56,730 nucleotides of DNA from a virus. The translations under genes were made by a program, and so were the position numbers. The stretch covers positions 1 to 56,730 of IMG/VR virus record IMGVR_UViG_3300022752_000084. One strand, written 5' to 3'. The notes under the pieces were generated by a model. The model was not told the DNA's origin. It searched no databases and saw nothing but the letters and a program-made list of their open reading frames with translations. Each line of letters starts with the position of its first letter. The first letter of the stretch is position 1. Of the stretch, positions 1 through 7,502 are shown piece after piece.

Positions 1-1111
1 ACTTGAAGCTTTGTTTCAATAGCTTGACAAGCCAACCCCTCTGTGGTATTTACGCGTGCGTGCGTGCGCGTTCATATATCTAGCTAAGCAAACGGCAATC
101 CTTAAGAGAATCTATAGAGTAGAAACCATAACCTAACCTTAACGACAAAGGATCTGATTGGCCGTACCTTTAAGTCACCGATCCGAAAGGTATCGGTCGC
201 TCCTAGACAATCGAACAGATCCAAGCCAAGCCGCGAACCGTTCGCCTTGCCTTGCCACGGGGTTCCCGCTTTGCCATAGCTATCTGCTGTGAGATAAGGC
301 CGAATCCTAGGACAGGCTCAGTGTAACTATGCGAGAAGCAGTTTGGATCTTTTTGATTCTATGGTTCGCGAACCTAGACAATCTAATAGTTCTCCCGTTC
401 TTAGATAGCTAGAACGGATAGCCTACGGCATGGGAGTTCTATTTACATAGCGTGATCCTTTTAACTAAGGCAAACTGTGTGCAAGTTAGTGTTAACTTGT
501 CGGCTGGTAGTTCTTATCAGTATGCAGTTTGTATAGTTAACTTGTGCAATGGGATGTTAACAGTCAGCAAGCTGAACTTAAGTAAGCCTGTGGAACTTGT
601 CGCTGTTAACATTTAGGCTCACAACTTTTAACTAGCTAAGCTTAGCAACCTTAGTTAGGGTTCTTTATAACGAAACCTACAGTTCGTAACTGTAACTAGC
701 CCACACCTTTAAGTTTACTTATCGCCAGTGTGGTAATTGAATACTTAAGACACTAACTTCTAGTTAGTTATAGTCTAGAGTATTGAGTATCTGTCTATGC
801 CACAGGTACGCAAACTGTTTACGTTCAGGCTCTCACTACATCGTTACATGTTAGATGGCGAGATTGGACAATTAAGTGGACAGACTAACTCTAGGATCTA
901 TAACTAACTAGGTGATTTATTAAACTTTCTGGCCTTATCTGTAGAGTAATCTATAGGTGGGGCCAGATTGTTTATACTTAAAACTATTTTAGTTTAAGTT
1001 ATGATCACTTTAGATCATTATAGATCATCGGGCTTAAAAGTTCTCCTCCTGTGTATTACATAGGATGAGGACCTTTTGGTTCTCTCACTATCATCAACCC
1101 AGGTGTAAATC
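1..1111. other. 1.1-kb gene-free region rich in inverted repeats
   Basis: No convincing coding frame is visible on either strand. The stretch begins with a sigma70-like promoter (24-52) and an alternating GCGT run just after it. Visible inverted repeats are 177-197 (GAAA loop), 233-245, 363-374 (GGTTCGCGAACC), 396-416, 976-999 (near-perfect AT-rich palindrome) and 1048-1064. Four GTTAAC palindromes lie within 120 bases (491, 536, 556, 605). The phrase CCTAGACAATC occurs twice (about 212 and 374). I found no tRNA cloverleaf. It could be a long structured leader, a non-coding RNA or a replication origin; nothing decides between these. Confidence 0.6.
24..52 (+). promoter_or_regulatory. sigma70-type promoter TTGACA-17-TATTTA
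   Basis: TTGACA at 24-29 is followed by a 17-base spacer and TATTTA at 47-52. It points into the 1-kb gene-free region, so any transcript would have a very long untranslated leader before the first gene at 1112. Confidence 0.55.
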
Positions 1112-1423
1112 ATGACTGATTTTGATTCTGTTCTTGCGCATGAGTTAAAACTTTATGCGGACACTTTTTCATCCATTCACTATAACGGCATAGGCCGAAC
1201 ATTAAGTAAGTTTTGGCTTAAAGATACGTTCAATTATGAACGGGCTTTAGGTTATGTTTACCGCAATTTGATAATACCAGCTGCAAAGGATTATCACCTT
1301 TGCTGTGGCTCACTTACTCAAGTTTGGCACACTATGTTTCCCATTCCAGAGCGTAAACAAGCGGCAGAATGTATTCTTAACGACTTTATCGCTGAGTTTA
1401 GATTAGGTAACTTCTGGGAGTAA
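1112..1423 (+). CDS. Hypothetical early protein
   Basis: This is the first gene after the long leader region; 103 residues. The start is an ATG with a weak AGGT Shine-Dalgarno-like sequence about 9 bases upstream. The protein is soluble, with mixed charge and several aromatic residues, and has no motif I recognise. It heads a run of closely spaced small plus-strand genes typical of early accessory modules in large phages. Function unknown. Confidence 0.65.
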   Translation: MTDFDSVLAHELKLYADTFSSIHYNGIGRTLSKFWLKDTFNYERALGYVYRNLIIPAAKDYHLCCGSLTQVWHTMFPIPERKQAAECILNDFIAEFRLGNFWE

Positions 1424-1462
1424 CAACTTTTTAACTTTATTATCCACTTGCACTTCAACATT

Positions 1463-1642
1463 ATGACCGGACTTAAACCATTCGCTGGCACCTTTATCTA
1501 TAAAGGTGTGCAGGTTAATTGTATTGATCCATCACGTAGATTAGGCGGCGATTTATTCTACTTTATCTCGCCACTAACTAACAAGATTGTGTGGACTACC
1601 ACGCCTAACAAAGCCCGTAAACTTATCAAGGAAACTTTCTAA
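1463..1642 (+). CDS. Hypothetical small protein
   Basis: A 59-residue basic protein. A TTG at 1448 lies in frame upstream, but I prefer the ATG at 1463. It begins with a Gly/Pro/Phe-rich stretch and ends with a Lys/Arg-rich segment. It shares a loose 'FxKxVxxxD..R.....YF' layout with the next small protein (1645-1821), so the two could be distant paralogues. No function recognised. Confidence 0.5.
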   Translation: MTGLKPFAGTFIYKGVQVNCIDPSRRLGGDLFYFISPLTNKIVWTTTPNKARKLIKETF

Positions 1643-1644
1643 CT

Positions 1645-1821
1645 ATGGAACGCATTTATCCTTTGAAGGTAACATTTGCCTCCCTCAATATAGGCCAGCA
1701 GTTTATACCCGAAAGGGGTGGATTAGCTGTCAAGCGAACTAATCGAACCGCAGATATTTGTCACCTAACACACAATAAACGTGTGTATTTTAAGCAGACA
1801 GATATTGTTTATTATTACTAA
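1645..1821 (+). CDS. Hypothetical 58-residue protein
   Basis: An ATG two bases after the preceding stop opens a 58-codon frame ending in TAA at 1819-1821, so translation is probably coupled to the upstream gene. The protein is basic, starts MERIYPLKV and ends in a Tyr-rich tail (IVYYY). No family recognised. It is supported by the tight spacing and by filling what would otherwise be a 200-base hole in the operon. Confidence 0.5.
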   Translation: MERIYPLKVTFASLNIGQQFIPERGGLAVKRTNRTADICHLTHNKRVYFKQTDIVYYY

Positions 1822-1847
1822 ACCAAAATCAAACCAAGGTACTAATC

Positions 1848-2105
1848 ATGACCCGCAAAACATTCAACGTAGCAGAGTTTAAGGACTACGTAAACTCTAA
1901 GCTTGTGCTTGATTATTTATCAGATGACGAAAAGTATGGGTTGTTATCTGCACTCGATCATATACTACATGAAACCGGAAACTATAAAGGATTCGGTTAT
2001 GTTTACAAAGATGACGTAAGGCCTTGCTTTCCAGATAAAGTAGGCGCTGACGCATGTAATCCTGCGTGGGATAAATCCCGTGACGTGCGCAGAAAGTATT
2101 ACTAA
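1848..2105 (+). CDS. Hypothetical small protein
   Basis: 85 residues starting at an ATG after AAGGTACTAATC, a reasonable Shine-Dalgarno. The N-terminal half looks helical and acidic; the C-terminal part is basic and ends KYY. A 74-codon frame on the opposite strand is a shadow. No recognised domain. It belongs to the early small-gene run. Confidence 0.6.
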   Translation: MTRKTFNVAEFKDYVNSKLVLDYLSDDEKYGLLSALDHILHETGNYKGFGYVYKDDVRPCFPDKVGADACNPAWDKSRDVRRKYY

Positions 2106-2128
2106 ACCACTCTAAAATCACACTAACA

Positions 2129-2341
2129 ATGAACTTACAATCTCAACTTGACCATTATCTCACCCAATGGGATATGAAGCAATCCACTAAACGTGGATAC
2201 AATCCTTTTGCTCTAGGTATTTACTTAGAACGGGCAGAAAGATTAGCTAAAGATGTAGCTCAAGGCGCCACAATTAGTGACGCTATTGATGAACATTTTT
2301 GCGACAGACTTGCAGCTTTCCTTCACAAAAAGTTCTCTTAA
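2129..2341 (+). CDS. Hypothetical small protein
   Basis: 70 residues, 23 bases after the previous stop. Predicted mostly helical: an N-terminal amphipathic segment, then ERAERLAKDVAQG, then a C-terminal helix. It contains NPFALGIYLERAER, a pattern I remember from small conserved phage proteins of unknown role, but I cannot name the family. Confidence 0.55.
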   Translation: MNLQSQLDHYLTQWDMKQSTKRGYNPFALGIYLERAERLAKDVAQGATISDAIDEHFCDRLAAFLHKKFS

Positions 2342-2367
2342 TTCAACTTTATCCGAGGCTTAATCTA

Positions 2368-2580
2368 ATGATTACTACTAAGACTGTGTTGATTAACAAC
2401 ACCGAATATGAACTTCCTGCTGTTAATAATCTAACACGGGTCGAGATTAACAACAAGCTGCACTACTTAGGTGACCAAATACTTAAGTTACGTATGCAAC
2501 AAGACGAGCTAATTAAAATGCGAGAGGAGTTAGATAATCGACCTATAGACTTATTTGATGAGATGTTTGAAACAACTTAA
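2368..2580 (+). CDS. Hypothetical coiled-coil protein
   Basis: I take the ATG at 2368 as start; the open frame extends upstream but overlaps the previous gene. The 70 residues begin with a short beta-like part (TVLINNTEYELP) and continue into a heptad-rich helix (about 27-60) typical of a dimeric coiled coil. The tail is acidic. No family known to me. Confidence 0.55.
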   Translation: MITTKTVLINNTEYELPAVNNLTRVEINNKLHYLGDQILKLRMQQDELIKMREELDNRPIDLFDEMFETT

Positions 2581-2668
2581 ATCACTGTCACGTTTGTATC
2601 AGTGGGCTGCGCATACTTACCACGCAGAAATTAAACACTCACTAACTAACACCTGAGGTACTTCTCAA

Positions 2669-2836
2669 ATGACAGACACACTCAAAGAGTATCATTTCAC
2701 TGATGAACAAATTGACTTTCTGATGCGAATTGTGCGAAACAATGCACAGTTTGAAGATGGCGAAGATCGTGAGTTTATGGAAGAACTTGCGAATCAAATT
2801 GAAGATCAAATTGTAAACCACCCTACCAACGACTAA
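2669..2836 (+). CDS. Hypothetical 55-residue acidic protein
   Basis: An ATG at 2669, preceded by a leader shared with the gene at 3374 (AACACTCACTAACTAACACC), opens 55 codons. Its TAA overlaps the next ATG (TAATG at 2834-2838), so the two genes are translationally coupled. The product is very acidic and helical. Function unknown. Confidence 0.5.
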   Translation: MTDTLKEYHFTDEQIDFLMRIVRNNAQFEDGEDREFMEELANQIEDQIVNHPTND

Positions 2837-3102
2837 TGACCAAAACTACCATCACTCTCAATCAATTTCACAATCTTTTGGCAGATGCTTATGCTGTCTG
2901 TGTGAATGATACTCTATACTTTGTAGGGTATGATACGGACGACAATCCTTACATTTCAGACAATGATGGGCAGGATTATGTTGATCTCTCCACTGTAGAT
3001 GGTGACATTGAAGTGGATGATTATGCTGTGTCATTTTGGGTACAAGGAGAACCCATTCGTATGCTATTTCTCAACATCAAATCTCCTATTCCAAATGACT
3101 GA
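2836..3102 (+). CDS. Hypothetical acidic protein
   Basis: 88 residues, coupled by TAATG overlap to the gene before it and overlapping the next ATG by 8 bases. The sequence is strongly acidic and beta-rich (YFVGYDTDDNPYISDNDGQDYVDLSTVDGDIEVDD within residues 27-61), as in a small beta-barrel or a DNA-mimic protein. That is only composition-based. No known family recognised. Confidence 0.6.
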   Translation: MTKTTITLNQFHNLLADAYAVCVNDTLYFVGYDTDDNPYISDNDGQDYVDLSTVDGDIEVDDYAVSFWVQGEPIRMLFLNIKSPIPND

Positions 3103-3295
3103 CACACAAATGACTTGGTTTATACAAATCCACGACGCAGAAGGTAACGTTCTTCTGCTCAATCAAGCACTTGGAGAATACAAAAATTATTCCAAGTTTG
3201 TTGATAACAAAGCACAGAAAGTTGTCTATCAGTTTCCTACTGCAAAGCGTTGGGAAGTGCGTCCTCAACCTTATACTTCCAAGGTCATTATTTGA
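3095..3295 (+). CDS. Hypothetical small protein
   Basis: An ATG at 3095 lies just before the stop of the upstream gene, giving an 8-base overlap and likely coupling; an in-frame ATG at 3110 is the alternative start. The 66 residues are beta-rich and basic at the C-terminus. The frame is open further upstream (to 2999), but that part would run antisense-like inside the coding region of 2836-3102. No function recognised. Confidence 0.5.
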   Translation: MTDTQMTWFIQIHDAEGNVLLLNQALGEYKNYSKFVDNKAQKVVYQFPTAKRWEVRPQPYTSKVII

Positions 3296-3305
3296 CCGCG
3301 CCTCT

Positions 3306-3351
3306 AAATCCTCGCTCGCTTCGCTCACTGCGGGCCACCGCATACACTAAC
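3306..3351 (+). repeat. Intergenic leader repeat, copy A
   Basis: This is one of four related intergenic elements centred on CTCGCTCGCTTCGCTCACTG followed by CGGG and an A/C-rich tail. It lies 22 bases before the start of the gene at 3374. Copies B (4773), C (6408) and D (21483) also sit just upstream of start codons. It could be a promoter-leader, mRNA-stability hairpin or processing site. Confidence 0.6.
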
Positions 3352-3373
3352 CTAACACTCACTAACTAACACC

Positions 3374-3592
3374 ATGGAAACCTACAGAGTAACTGCCATT
3401 GAATTTGATTTAGAAGATGACGAAGAGCTCACGAAGTACGAAGCAATTCGTATCAGTGAAATACTCGAAGAAAGGTATCTTTATAGTGAATGGACTGTAG
3501 AAGAGGAAGACGAAGGTTTTAGTATCGCAGATTTAATATCTAACGAATGCAAATGGTGTGTAAACTCCATTGATTACAGATTAGTTAAGTAA
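3374..3592 (+). CDS. Hypothetical protein, paralogue of the gene at 6465
   Basis: 72 residues, strongly acidic. It aligns by eye with the N-terminal 72 residues of the protein at 6465-6770: both have Y-x-V-x-x-I-x-F-D near the start, an acidic DD..L stretch, I/L-S..L..RY in the middle, a W about five residues later, and a final S(I)x(Y/I) segment. Both are preceded by the same leader repeat, so gene and leader probably duplicated together. No known function. Confidence 0.6.
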   Translation: METYRVTAIEFDLEDDEELTKYEAIRISEILEERYLYSEWTVEEEDEGFSIADLISNECKWCVNSIDYRLVK

Positions 3593-3618
3593 CCAATCCA
3601 ACCAACCAAACTAACACA

Positions 3619-3789
3619 ATGACTTACGATTTTACAACCAACAAACTCGATTTACTCACTGCTAGGGAACAATTAATGGAAGATATTGATTGTATTGTTG
3701 ATGAATACTTCCAGGAGTACGGTATTACACACGACCCTCAACTTGTTAAAGTCTTGTGTGATGCCGTATGTAGCAACTTTCCTTTTTAA
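3619..3789 (+). CDS. Hypothetical 56-residue protein
   Basis: An ATG at 3619 opens 56 codons ending in TAA at 3787-3789. The protein is acidic and helical, with two Cys residues near the C-terminus (VLCDAVCSNF). The intergenic spacing (26 bases before, 31 after) is like that of its neighbours. No family recognised. Confidence 0.5.
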   Translation: MTYDFTTNKLDLLTAREQLMEDIDCIVDEYFQEYGITHDPQLVKVLCDAVCSNFPF

Positions 3790-3820
3790 TTCACCACACT
3801 TAAACATCCAAATTATTACA

Positions 3821-4549
3821 ATGAAACGCCCCAAAGGTTTTGTTTTATGGGAGGGATTATCGCCTCTCGATAGATCCCCAATCGTATGCATCGCAACACT
3901 TAAATCAGCTAATCGCAAGACTGGCAATATGATTCAAACATTCATATTGCGCCAAGATATTAACCCTGTAGCTGCGCTTAAAAGTGGCGATGATTTATCA
4001 ATTTGTGGTAATTGTTATCACCGAGGCTCAGGTTTTGGTGACAATAGCAAGCCACACAGGAAAAGATCTTGTTACGTAAATGTAGGCCAGGCGCCTAACA
4101 GTGTGTGGAAATCATATAGGCGTAATGGTTACCTTAAATACGATGCAACTCTACACTCTAGATATTTCAAAACTCGTAAGATCCGATGGGGAAGTTATGG
4201 CGATGGCGCTATGTTGCCCGCTGAGTTAGTTACATATTTCAACGACCTTTGTATATCTCACACAGGATATACTCACCAATGGCGAGAATCATTCGCTCAG
4301 TGGAGCAAAGGTGTATTTCAGGCAAGCTGTGACGGGCTACAGGATTACATTGAAGCATCTGCACATGGTTGGAAAACCTTTGCAGTTGTAGCAGAAAACT
4401 CTGAAGCATTCAGTGGTAAACAATGCCCAGCTACAGTAGATAATAGTCAGGCGCAATGCCTAACATGTAGCCTATGCGATGGCAACAAATTAGATATATT
4501 TGTAGAAGTACATGGTCCTGGCGCTTCTAATTTTGTGGCGGCAGTGTAG
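3821..4549 (+). CDS. Conserved phage/plasmid protein with Cys clusters
   Basis: I choose the ATG at 3821 (242 residues) because the family characteristically starts near 'LWEGxSxxDxxPIVxIAT'. Recognisable conserved blocks, in order, are KTGNMIQTFILRQDINP, SICGNCYHRG, CYVNVGQAP..VW, the GSYGDGAMLP block, SHTGYTHQW, a SCD...A...GWKTF block, and a Cys-rich end (CPAT...CLTCSLCDG). I know this family from many phages and plasmids as an uncharacterised protein (I believe DUF7227; number from memory). The Cys pairs suggest bound metal. It is by far the largest gene in the early run. Confidence 0.75.
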   Translation: MKRPKGFVLWEGLSPLDRSPIVCIATLKSANRKTGNMIQTFILRQDINPVAALKSGDDLSICGNCYHRGSGFGDNSKPHRKRSCYVNVGQAPNSVWKSYRRNGYLKYDATLHSRYFKTRKIRWGSYGDGAMLPAELVTYFNDLCISHTGYTHQWRESFAQWSKGVFQASCDGLQDYIEASAHGWKTFAVVAENSEAFSGKQCPATVDNSQAQCLTCSLCDGNKLDIFVEVHGPGASNFVAAV

Positions 4550-4599
4550 CCCAAACCAAACACAGGATGTAAACTGCCTATGAAACATAGAGCTAATCC

Positions 4600-4764
4600 G
4601 TGGCCGACAATGTAACCACGCGGCAATACAAAATTGAATTAGTTATCGTTGTTAATGCAGATAAAGCTAGCCCTTTAGTGTGGTTATCTAACTGCATCTA
4701 TGAGAACATCGACTTAAGCAACGGTGAAGACCTTAAATCATTCAACATGGAGGAACTCGCATGA
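4600..4764 (+). CDS. Possible 54-residue protein with GTG start
   Basis: A GTG at 4600 opens 54 codons ending in TGA at 4762-4764; an in-frame stop immediately upstream rules out a longer form. The protein has a hydrophobic beta-like stretch (YKIELVIVVNA), WLSNCIYENIDLSNGEDL and an acidic tail. It resembles neighbouring early proteins in composition, but the non-ATG start and lack of a strong Shine-Dalgarno make it uncertain. Confidence 0.4.
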   Translation: MADNVTTRQYKIELVIVVNADKASPLVWLSNCIYENIDLSNGEDLKSFNMEELA

Positions 4765-4772
4765 ATTGACAC

Positions 4773-4830
4773 TAAATCCTCGCTCGCTTCGCTCACTGCG
4801 GGCCGCCGCATACACTAACTCAACACTCAC
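4773..4830 (+). repeat. Intergenic leader repeat, copy B
   Basis: Almost identical to copy A over about 45 bases, including the CTAAATCCTCGCTCGCTTCG start and the CGCATACACTAAC tail. It sits about 20 bases before the start of the gene at 4851. Confidence 0.6.
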
Positions 4831-4850
4831 CCAATCTCATTATTATTCTG

Positions 4851-5084
4851 ATGAACACCTTTTTTGATAAAATCCCTTTCACTGCATTTTCTGCAATCCT
4901 CATAGGTTCAGCTCTAGGTATTGGCATCACAGGTTTGCTCCAAAATCAAATTAATAAACACACTGAACGTACTTGCAACGGCACAATCATCACAATCCGC
5001 ACAGTACCCACGACCTTAAAACATTGCCTACCGTTAAAACAACCTCGTCACTTAATAACTGCGGGGCGCATTTCAACACTGTAA
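4851..5084 (+). CDS. Small single-pass membrane protein
   Basis: 77 residues. One clear membrane-spanning segment covers about residues 10-30 (TAFSAILIGSALGIGITGLL), followed by a basic, Thr-rich tail likely in the cytoplasm or periplasm. It has the size of phage inner-membrane or superinfection-type proteins, but no specific motif. The leader repeat lies directly upstream. Confidence 0.5.
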   Translation: MNTFFDKIPFTAFSAILIGSALGIGITGLLQNQINKHTERTCNGTIITIRTVPTTLKHCLPLKQPRHLITAGRISTL

Positions 5085-5097
5085 CTAACTCAAATCC

Positions 5098-5658
5098 ATG
5101 GTAAACGACGCCCTTCGCTATAACAATCCCGAACTGCGGGCTGCTGTTAAAGAACGCCTAAGTTGTGATCCTACTAAACCTAGTGGCTTAGTATGGAAAC
5201 TACCTGTGAATAACGGTAAGATGAAGGTCGGCCAGATGGCTGGCAGTTTAGATGTTACATGCGGCATATATTACATATCAATTAACAACAAGACATATAA
5301 AGCTCATAATCTCGTTTTAATCCTTCACGACGTTATATTTGGAGAGGGTGAAACAGGTGATCACATTGATGGCAACAAGTTAAATAACTCTATTGACAAT
5401 CTGCGTCTTGTTAATCAGAAGAAACAAATTTATAGAAACAGACACCGCAACAAAATCTTATACGCTTACACTTCGTGGGATAAAGTATTAGAGAAATATA
5501 AATCTAGCTATTGCGATCCAAGCACATGGCAGTTCTTTTTTGTAGGATACTTTGCAGACGCTTACGATGCGCATACAGCTGCTTGCGATCACATGCAACA
5601 ACACAACCCTCAAATACTTTGTAAGCGTCAACCTCCCTTCTCTCTATCTCAACCATGA
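5098..5658 (+). CDS. HNH endonuclease
   Basis: 186 residues. The catalytic core is KAHNLVLILHDVIFG...GDHIDGNKLNNSIDNLRLV (about residues 58-103): the DHIDGN...N...NLR pattern is the hallmark of the HNH_3 group of phage homing-type endonucleases. The upstream part is a short beta domain; the C-terminal part (TWQFFFVGYFADAYDAHTAACDHM) resembles the AP2-like or cofactor-binding tail of such enzymes. It would nick or cleave double-stranded DNA and spread as a free-standing mobile gene. The stop overlaps the next ATG (ATGA). Confidence 0.8.
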   Translation: MVNDALRYNNPELRAAVKERLSCDPTKPSGLVWKLPVNNGKMKVGQMAGSLDVTCGIYYISINNKTYKAHNLVLILHDVIFGEGETGDHIDGNKLNNSIDNLRLVNQKKQIYRNRHRNKILYAYTSWDKVLEKYKSSYCDPSTWQFFFVGYFADAYDAHTAACDHMQQHNPQILCKRQPPFSLSQP

Positions 5659-5903
5659 TTTACTCGATTGATGAATCTCAGATTGAACCTACAGGTGAAT
5701 CAACACACCTTCGCACATTATTAGTTGTAACCACGCCATGTAAGTTGCAGCGCGAAGTTAAGAAAACTTTAGGTTGGAAAGGGTGTCACATTCATGCAAC
5801 ACCCATAGATAACGGATTACGTTTATCAATGAAACGCATCCTTAGGTACGCAATAGTCAAAGAAGTGGAGAATCCACTATCACAGATCAATCAAGATCTA
5901 TGA
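5655..5903 (+). CDS. Hypothetical small protein
   Basis: 82 residues; its ATG overlaps the stop of the HNH gene (ATGA at 5655-5658), indicating coupling. It has a hydrophobic strand (TLLVVTTPCKL), a GWKGCHIHATPI segment and a basic helix. Possibly a small DNA-binding partner of the HNH protein, but that is only inferred from position. No family recognised. Confidence 0.5.
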   Translation: MIYSIDESQIEPTGESTHLRTLLVVTTPCKLQREVKKTLGWKGCHIHATPIDNGLRLSMKRILRYAIVKEVENPLSQINQDL

Positions 5904-5907
5904 CGAA

Positions 5908-5994
5908 TCATTTCTTCATTCCGCCTTTCTTTGTGCCTGCTTTAGTACCAGCTTTGCCACCTTTAGAACCAGTGGCGCCTTTCATACCAGCCAT
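5908..5994 (-). CDS. 28-residue Gly/Lys-rich peptide
   Basis: A complete minus-strand frame from ATG (5992-5994) to TGA (5908-5910) encodes a peptide made almost only of Gly, Lys, Ala, Thr and Met, with repeats of GxKxGTK. It lies between plus-strand genes in a gap that is otherwise empty. A second small basic protein of similar style is at 43954-44076. It could be a packaged or DNA-binding virion peptide. The low complexity makes chance possible. Confidence 0.4.
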   Translation of the reverse strand: MAGMKGATGSKGGKAGTKAGTKKGGMKK

Positions 5995-6038
5995 GATGCA
6001 AAAATCAAACAACCTTAATTATAGGAAATTTTAGCCCT

Positions 6039-6395
6039 ATGAATCAATTTCCTTGCACAAGTTGCGGCCTCTGTTGTCGCATTGTTGGTCATCTTTTGCC
6101 CAACATTGATAAGATTAAAGACCCATTAAATAAACATTTAGTCAGCACATTTCCCTATAAAACTAATGACGGTGTATGCGAAATGCTGCAACCAGATAAC
6201 ACTTGCGCAGTGTATAACGACAGGCCCGACTTGTGCAACATAAACACTGTGGCAAAACTCCGAGGAATCACAAATCTAAATGAATATCATAAACTTAACG
6301 CTCAGATATGTAACAGCTGGATTCAATTAAGTAGATCAGATCCTTCCTACTTAATCGACTTAACACAATTTGACAATATGGGAGCCACGCTCTGA
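6039..6395 (+). CDS. YkgJ-family cysteine-cluster protein
   Basis: 118 residues. The N-terminus CTSCGLCCRIV (Cys 6, 9, 12, 13) and later C.ML..DN.C..Y..RP..C match the CxxCxxCC...C...C.vY..RP..C layout of the YkgJ family, described as putative zinc- or iron-chelating proteins. The biochemical role of the family is unclear. In phages such proteins are auxiliary genes. It is a stand-alone gene followed directly by leader repeat C. Confidence 0.75.
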   Translation: MNQFPCTSCGLCCRIVGHLLPNIDKIKDPLNKHLVSTFPYKTNDGVCEMLQPDNTCAVYNDRPDLCNINTVAKLRGITNLNEYHKLNAQICNSWIQLSRSDPSYLIDLTQFDNMGATL

Positions 6396-6407
6396 TATTA
6401 TTACCAT

Positions 6408-6445
6408 GTCCTCGCTCGCTTCGCTCACTGCGGGGGCGTCGCACA
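6408..6445 (+). repeat. Intergenic leader repeat, copy C
   Basis: Same core as copies A and B (TCCTCGCTCGCTTCGCTCAC then TGCGGG) with a diverged tail; it lies 20 bases before the start of the gene at 6465. Confidence 0.6.
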
Positions 6446-6464
6446 CATCTCCTGTAACTTTCTG

Positions 6465-6770
6465 ATGGATACTGAACTCACAGGCTACGAAGTAATTTCG
6501 ATCAGTTTCGATGTTTACGATGATGCTTTAACCCATGATGATCAAGCAAATTTAAGTAACAGTTTGTTAGCTCGATACAGAGGTAGCACTTGGATTTCTA
6601 ACTCTTTAGAAACAGTTGTTGATGCTATTACTAAAGAATCTGGTTATACAATTAGCTCTCTATCAATTAAATCTATCAACTTCGAGGAACTTAATGATGC
6701 CGAAGAAGAGGACTGCGATCAAGACAGCGCCCGTGTTTCGCTGTTTCAAAGTAACAATAACAACCCCTAA
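6465..6770 (+). CDS. Hypothetical protein, paralogue of the gene at 3374
   Basis: 101 residues. Residues 7-72 follow the same pattern as the 72-residue protein at 3374 (Y-E-V-x-x-I-S-F-D, DD.L, LSNSLLARY, W...). The extra C-terminal tail (EELNDAEEEDCDQDSARV) is acidic and low in complexity. It overlaps the start of the next frame. No function known. Confidence 0.6.
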   Translation: MDTELTGYEVISISFDVYDDALTHDDQANLSNSLLARYRGSTWISNSLETVVDAITKESGYTISSLSIKSINFEELNDAEEEDCDQDSARVSLFQSNNNNP

Positions 6771-6945
6771 AAAAACTTTTGAAGATTACGTACGCACACC
6801 ATTAAATTGGAGTCCAGCAAAAACTACAGCCCGTTATCTTTCAACTCATAAATATACAAATGTAGTTGATATTGTAGCCACGCGGCTACCTTTGAACTTT
6901 GTCATTACCTCACTTATTTCTTTTATCCATTACGAGGACTATTAA
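6694..6945 (+). CDS. Hypothetical basic protein overlapping the previous gene
   Basis: Consecutive ATGs at 6694 and 6697 follow GAGGAAC with good spacing, opening an 83- to 84-codon frame in a different phase from 6465-6770. The N-terminus is Lys/Arg-rich and the C-terminus hydrophobic. The last 175 bases are not covered by any other gene, which supports it. No family recognised. Confidence 0.45.
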   Translation: MMPKKRTAIKTAPVFRCFKVTITTPKKTFEDYVRTPLNWSPAKTTARYLSTHKYTNVVDIVATRLPLNFVITSLISFIHYEDY

Positions 6946-6946
6946 C

Positions 6947-7129
6947 ATGCGTTACCGAATTCGCGTATTTGTCGAAAGTAACAAAGGAGAACGTAAATGT
7001 AACACAATTGTCAGAGTTTTCTTCCAACAGAAAGATTTAGATTCTTATGTTGCGGGGTTTGCTGATGGTAGTGCAGTTGCTGTTGACGGAGTTGTTTTAG
7101 GCTCAAAAATTACACCCATGGAAAGTTAA
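6947..7129 (+). CDS. Hypothetical 60-residue protein
   Basis: The ATG at 6947 is the best start, with ACGAGGAC about 10 bases upstream. The protein is a compact alternating pattern (MRYRIRVFVES...CNTIVRVFFQQ...YVAGFADGSAVAVDGVV), as expected for a small beta-sheet fold. No family recognised. Confidence 0.55.
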   Translation: MRYRIRVFVESNKGERKCNTIVRVFFQQKDLDSYVAGFADGSAVAVDGVVLGSKITPMES

Positions 7130-7266
7130 GTTACTTATTATTGATTAGAGATAAATAACTTTCTGAGAGCAGGTGCAAATCATGGTAAACTTCTATTAAG
7201 TAGAAAAAGTTTTAATAAATAATGATGTTGGGGATGCTATATCCCTATAACATTAAATAAACCGCA

Positions 7267-7398
7267 ATGGATTACATGAAACTGTTAAATGTATTTGGTA
7301 GAACTTACTGGACATTAGGATTAATTACTTGGTTTTTCACAACCAGTGATCATGCTCTCCTATTATCCCTGATAGGTTTCTTCCTCATGTGCCTTTAA
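7267..7398 (+). CDS. 43-residue membrane peptide
   Basis: ATG at 7267 to TAA at 7396-7398. After a short polar start the peptide has two hydrophobic stretches, TLGLITWFF and LLLSLIGFFLMCL, enough for one or two membrane passes. It lacks the ExxNGR motif of high-light-inducible proteins, so I do not call it Hli. It could be a small phage membrane effector. The gaps around it (7130-7266 and 7399-7502) hold no other frame. Confidence 0.4.
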   Translation: MDYMKLLNVFGRTYWTLGLITWFFTTSDHALLLSLIGFFLMCL

Positions 7399-7410
7399 CT
7401 AGATTACCTG

Positions 7411-7439
7411 TTGACAAGAGGCTCTCGCTTAGCTATCTT
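7411..7439 (+). promoter_or_regulatory. sigma70-type promoter TTGACA-17-TATCTT
   Basis: TTGACA (7411-7416), a 17-base spacer and TATCTT (7434-7439) lie 64 bases before the gene at 7503. With the terminator at 8101-8130 this makes a self-contained two-gene transcription unit. Confidence 0.6.
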
Positions 7440-7502
7440 GTTTACAGGCGGCACCGGCCTATTTAACGTGGCGCACCTCTTCCTCTATCCTATCAAAATC
7501 AC

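Noticed and set aside
1-1111. tRNA genes in the gene-free region
   Set aside because: Several inverted repeats exist, but no stretch shows a GTTCRAnYC T-arm with matching acceptor and anticodon arms on either strand.
7267-7398. High-light-inducible (Hli) protein
   Set aside because: The small membrane peptide lacks the ExxNGRxAM chlorophyll-binding motif.
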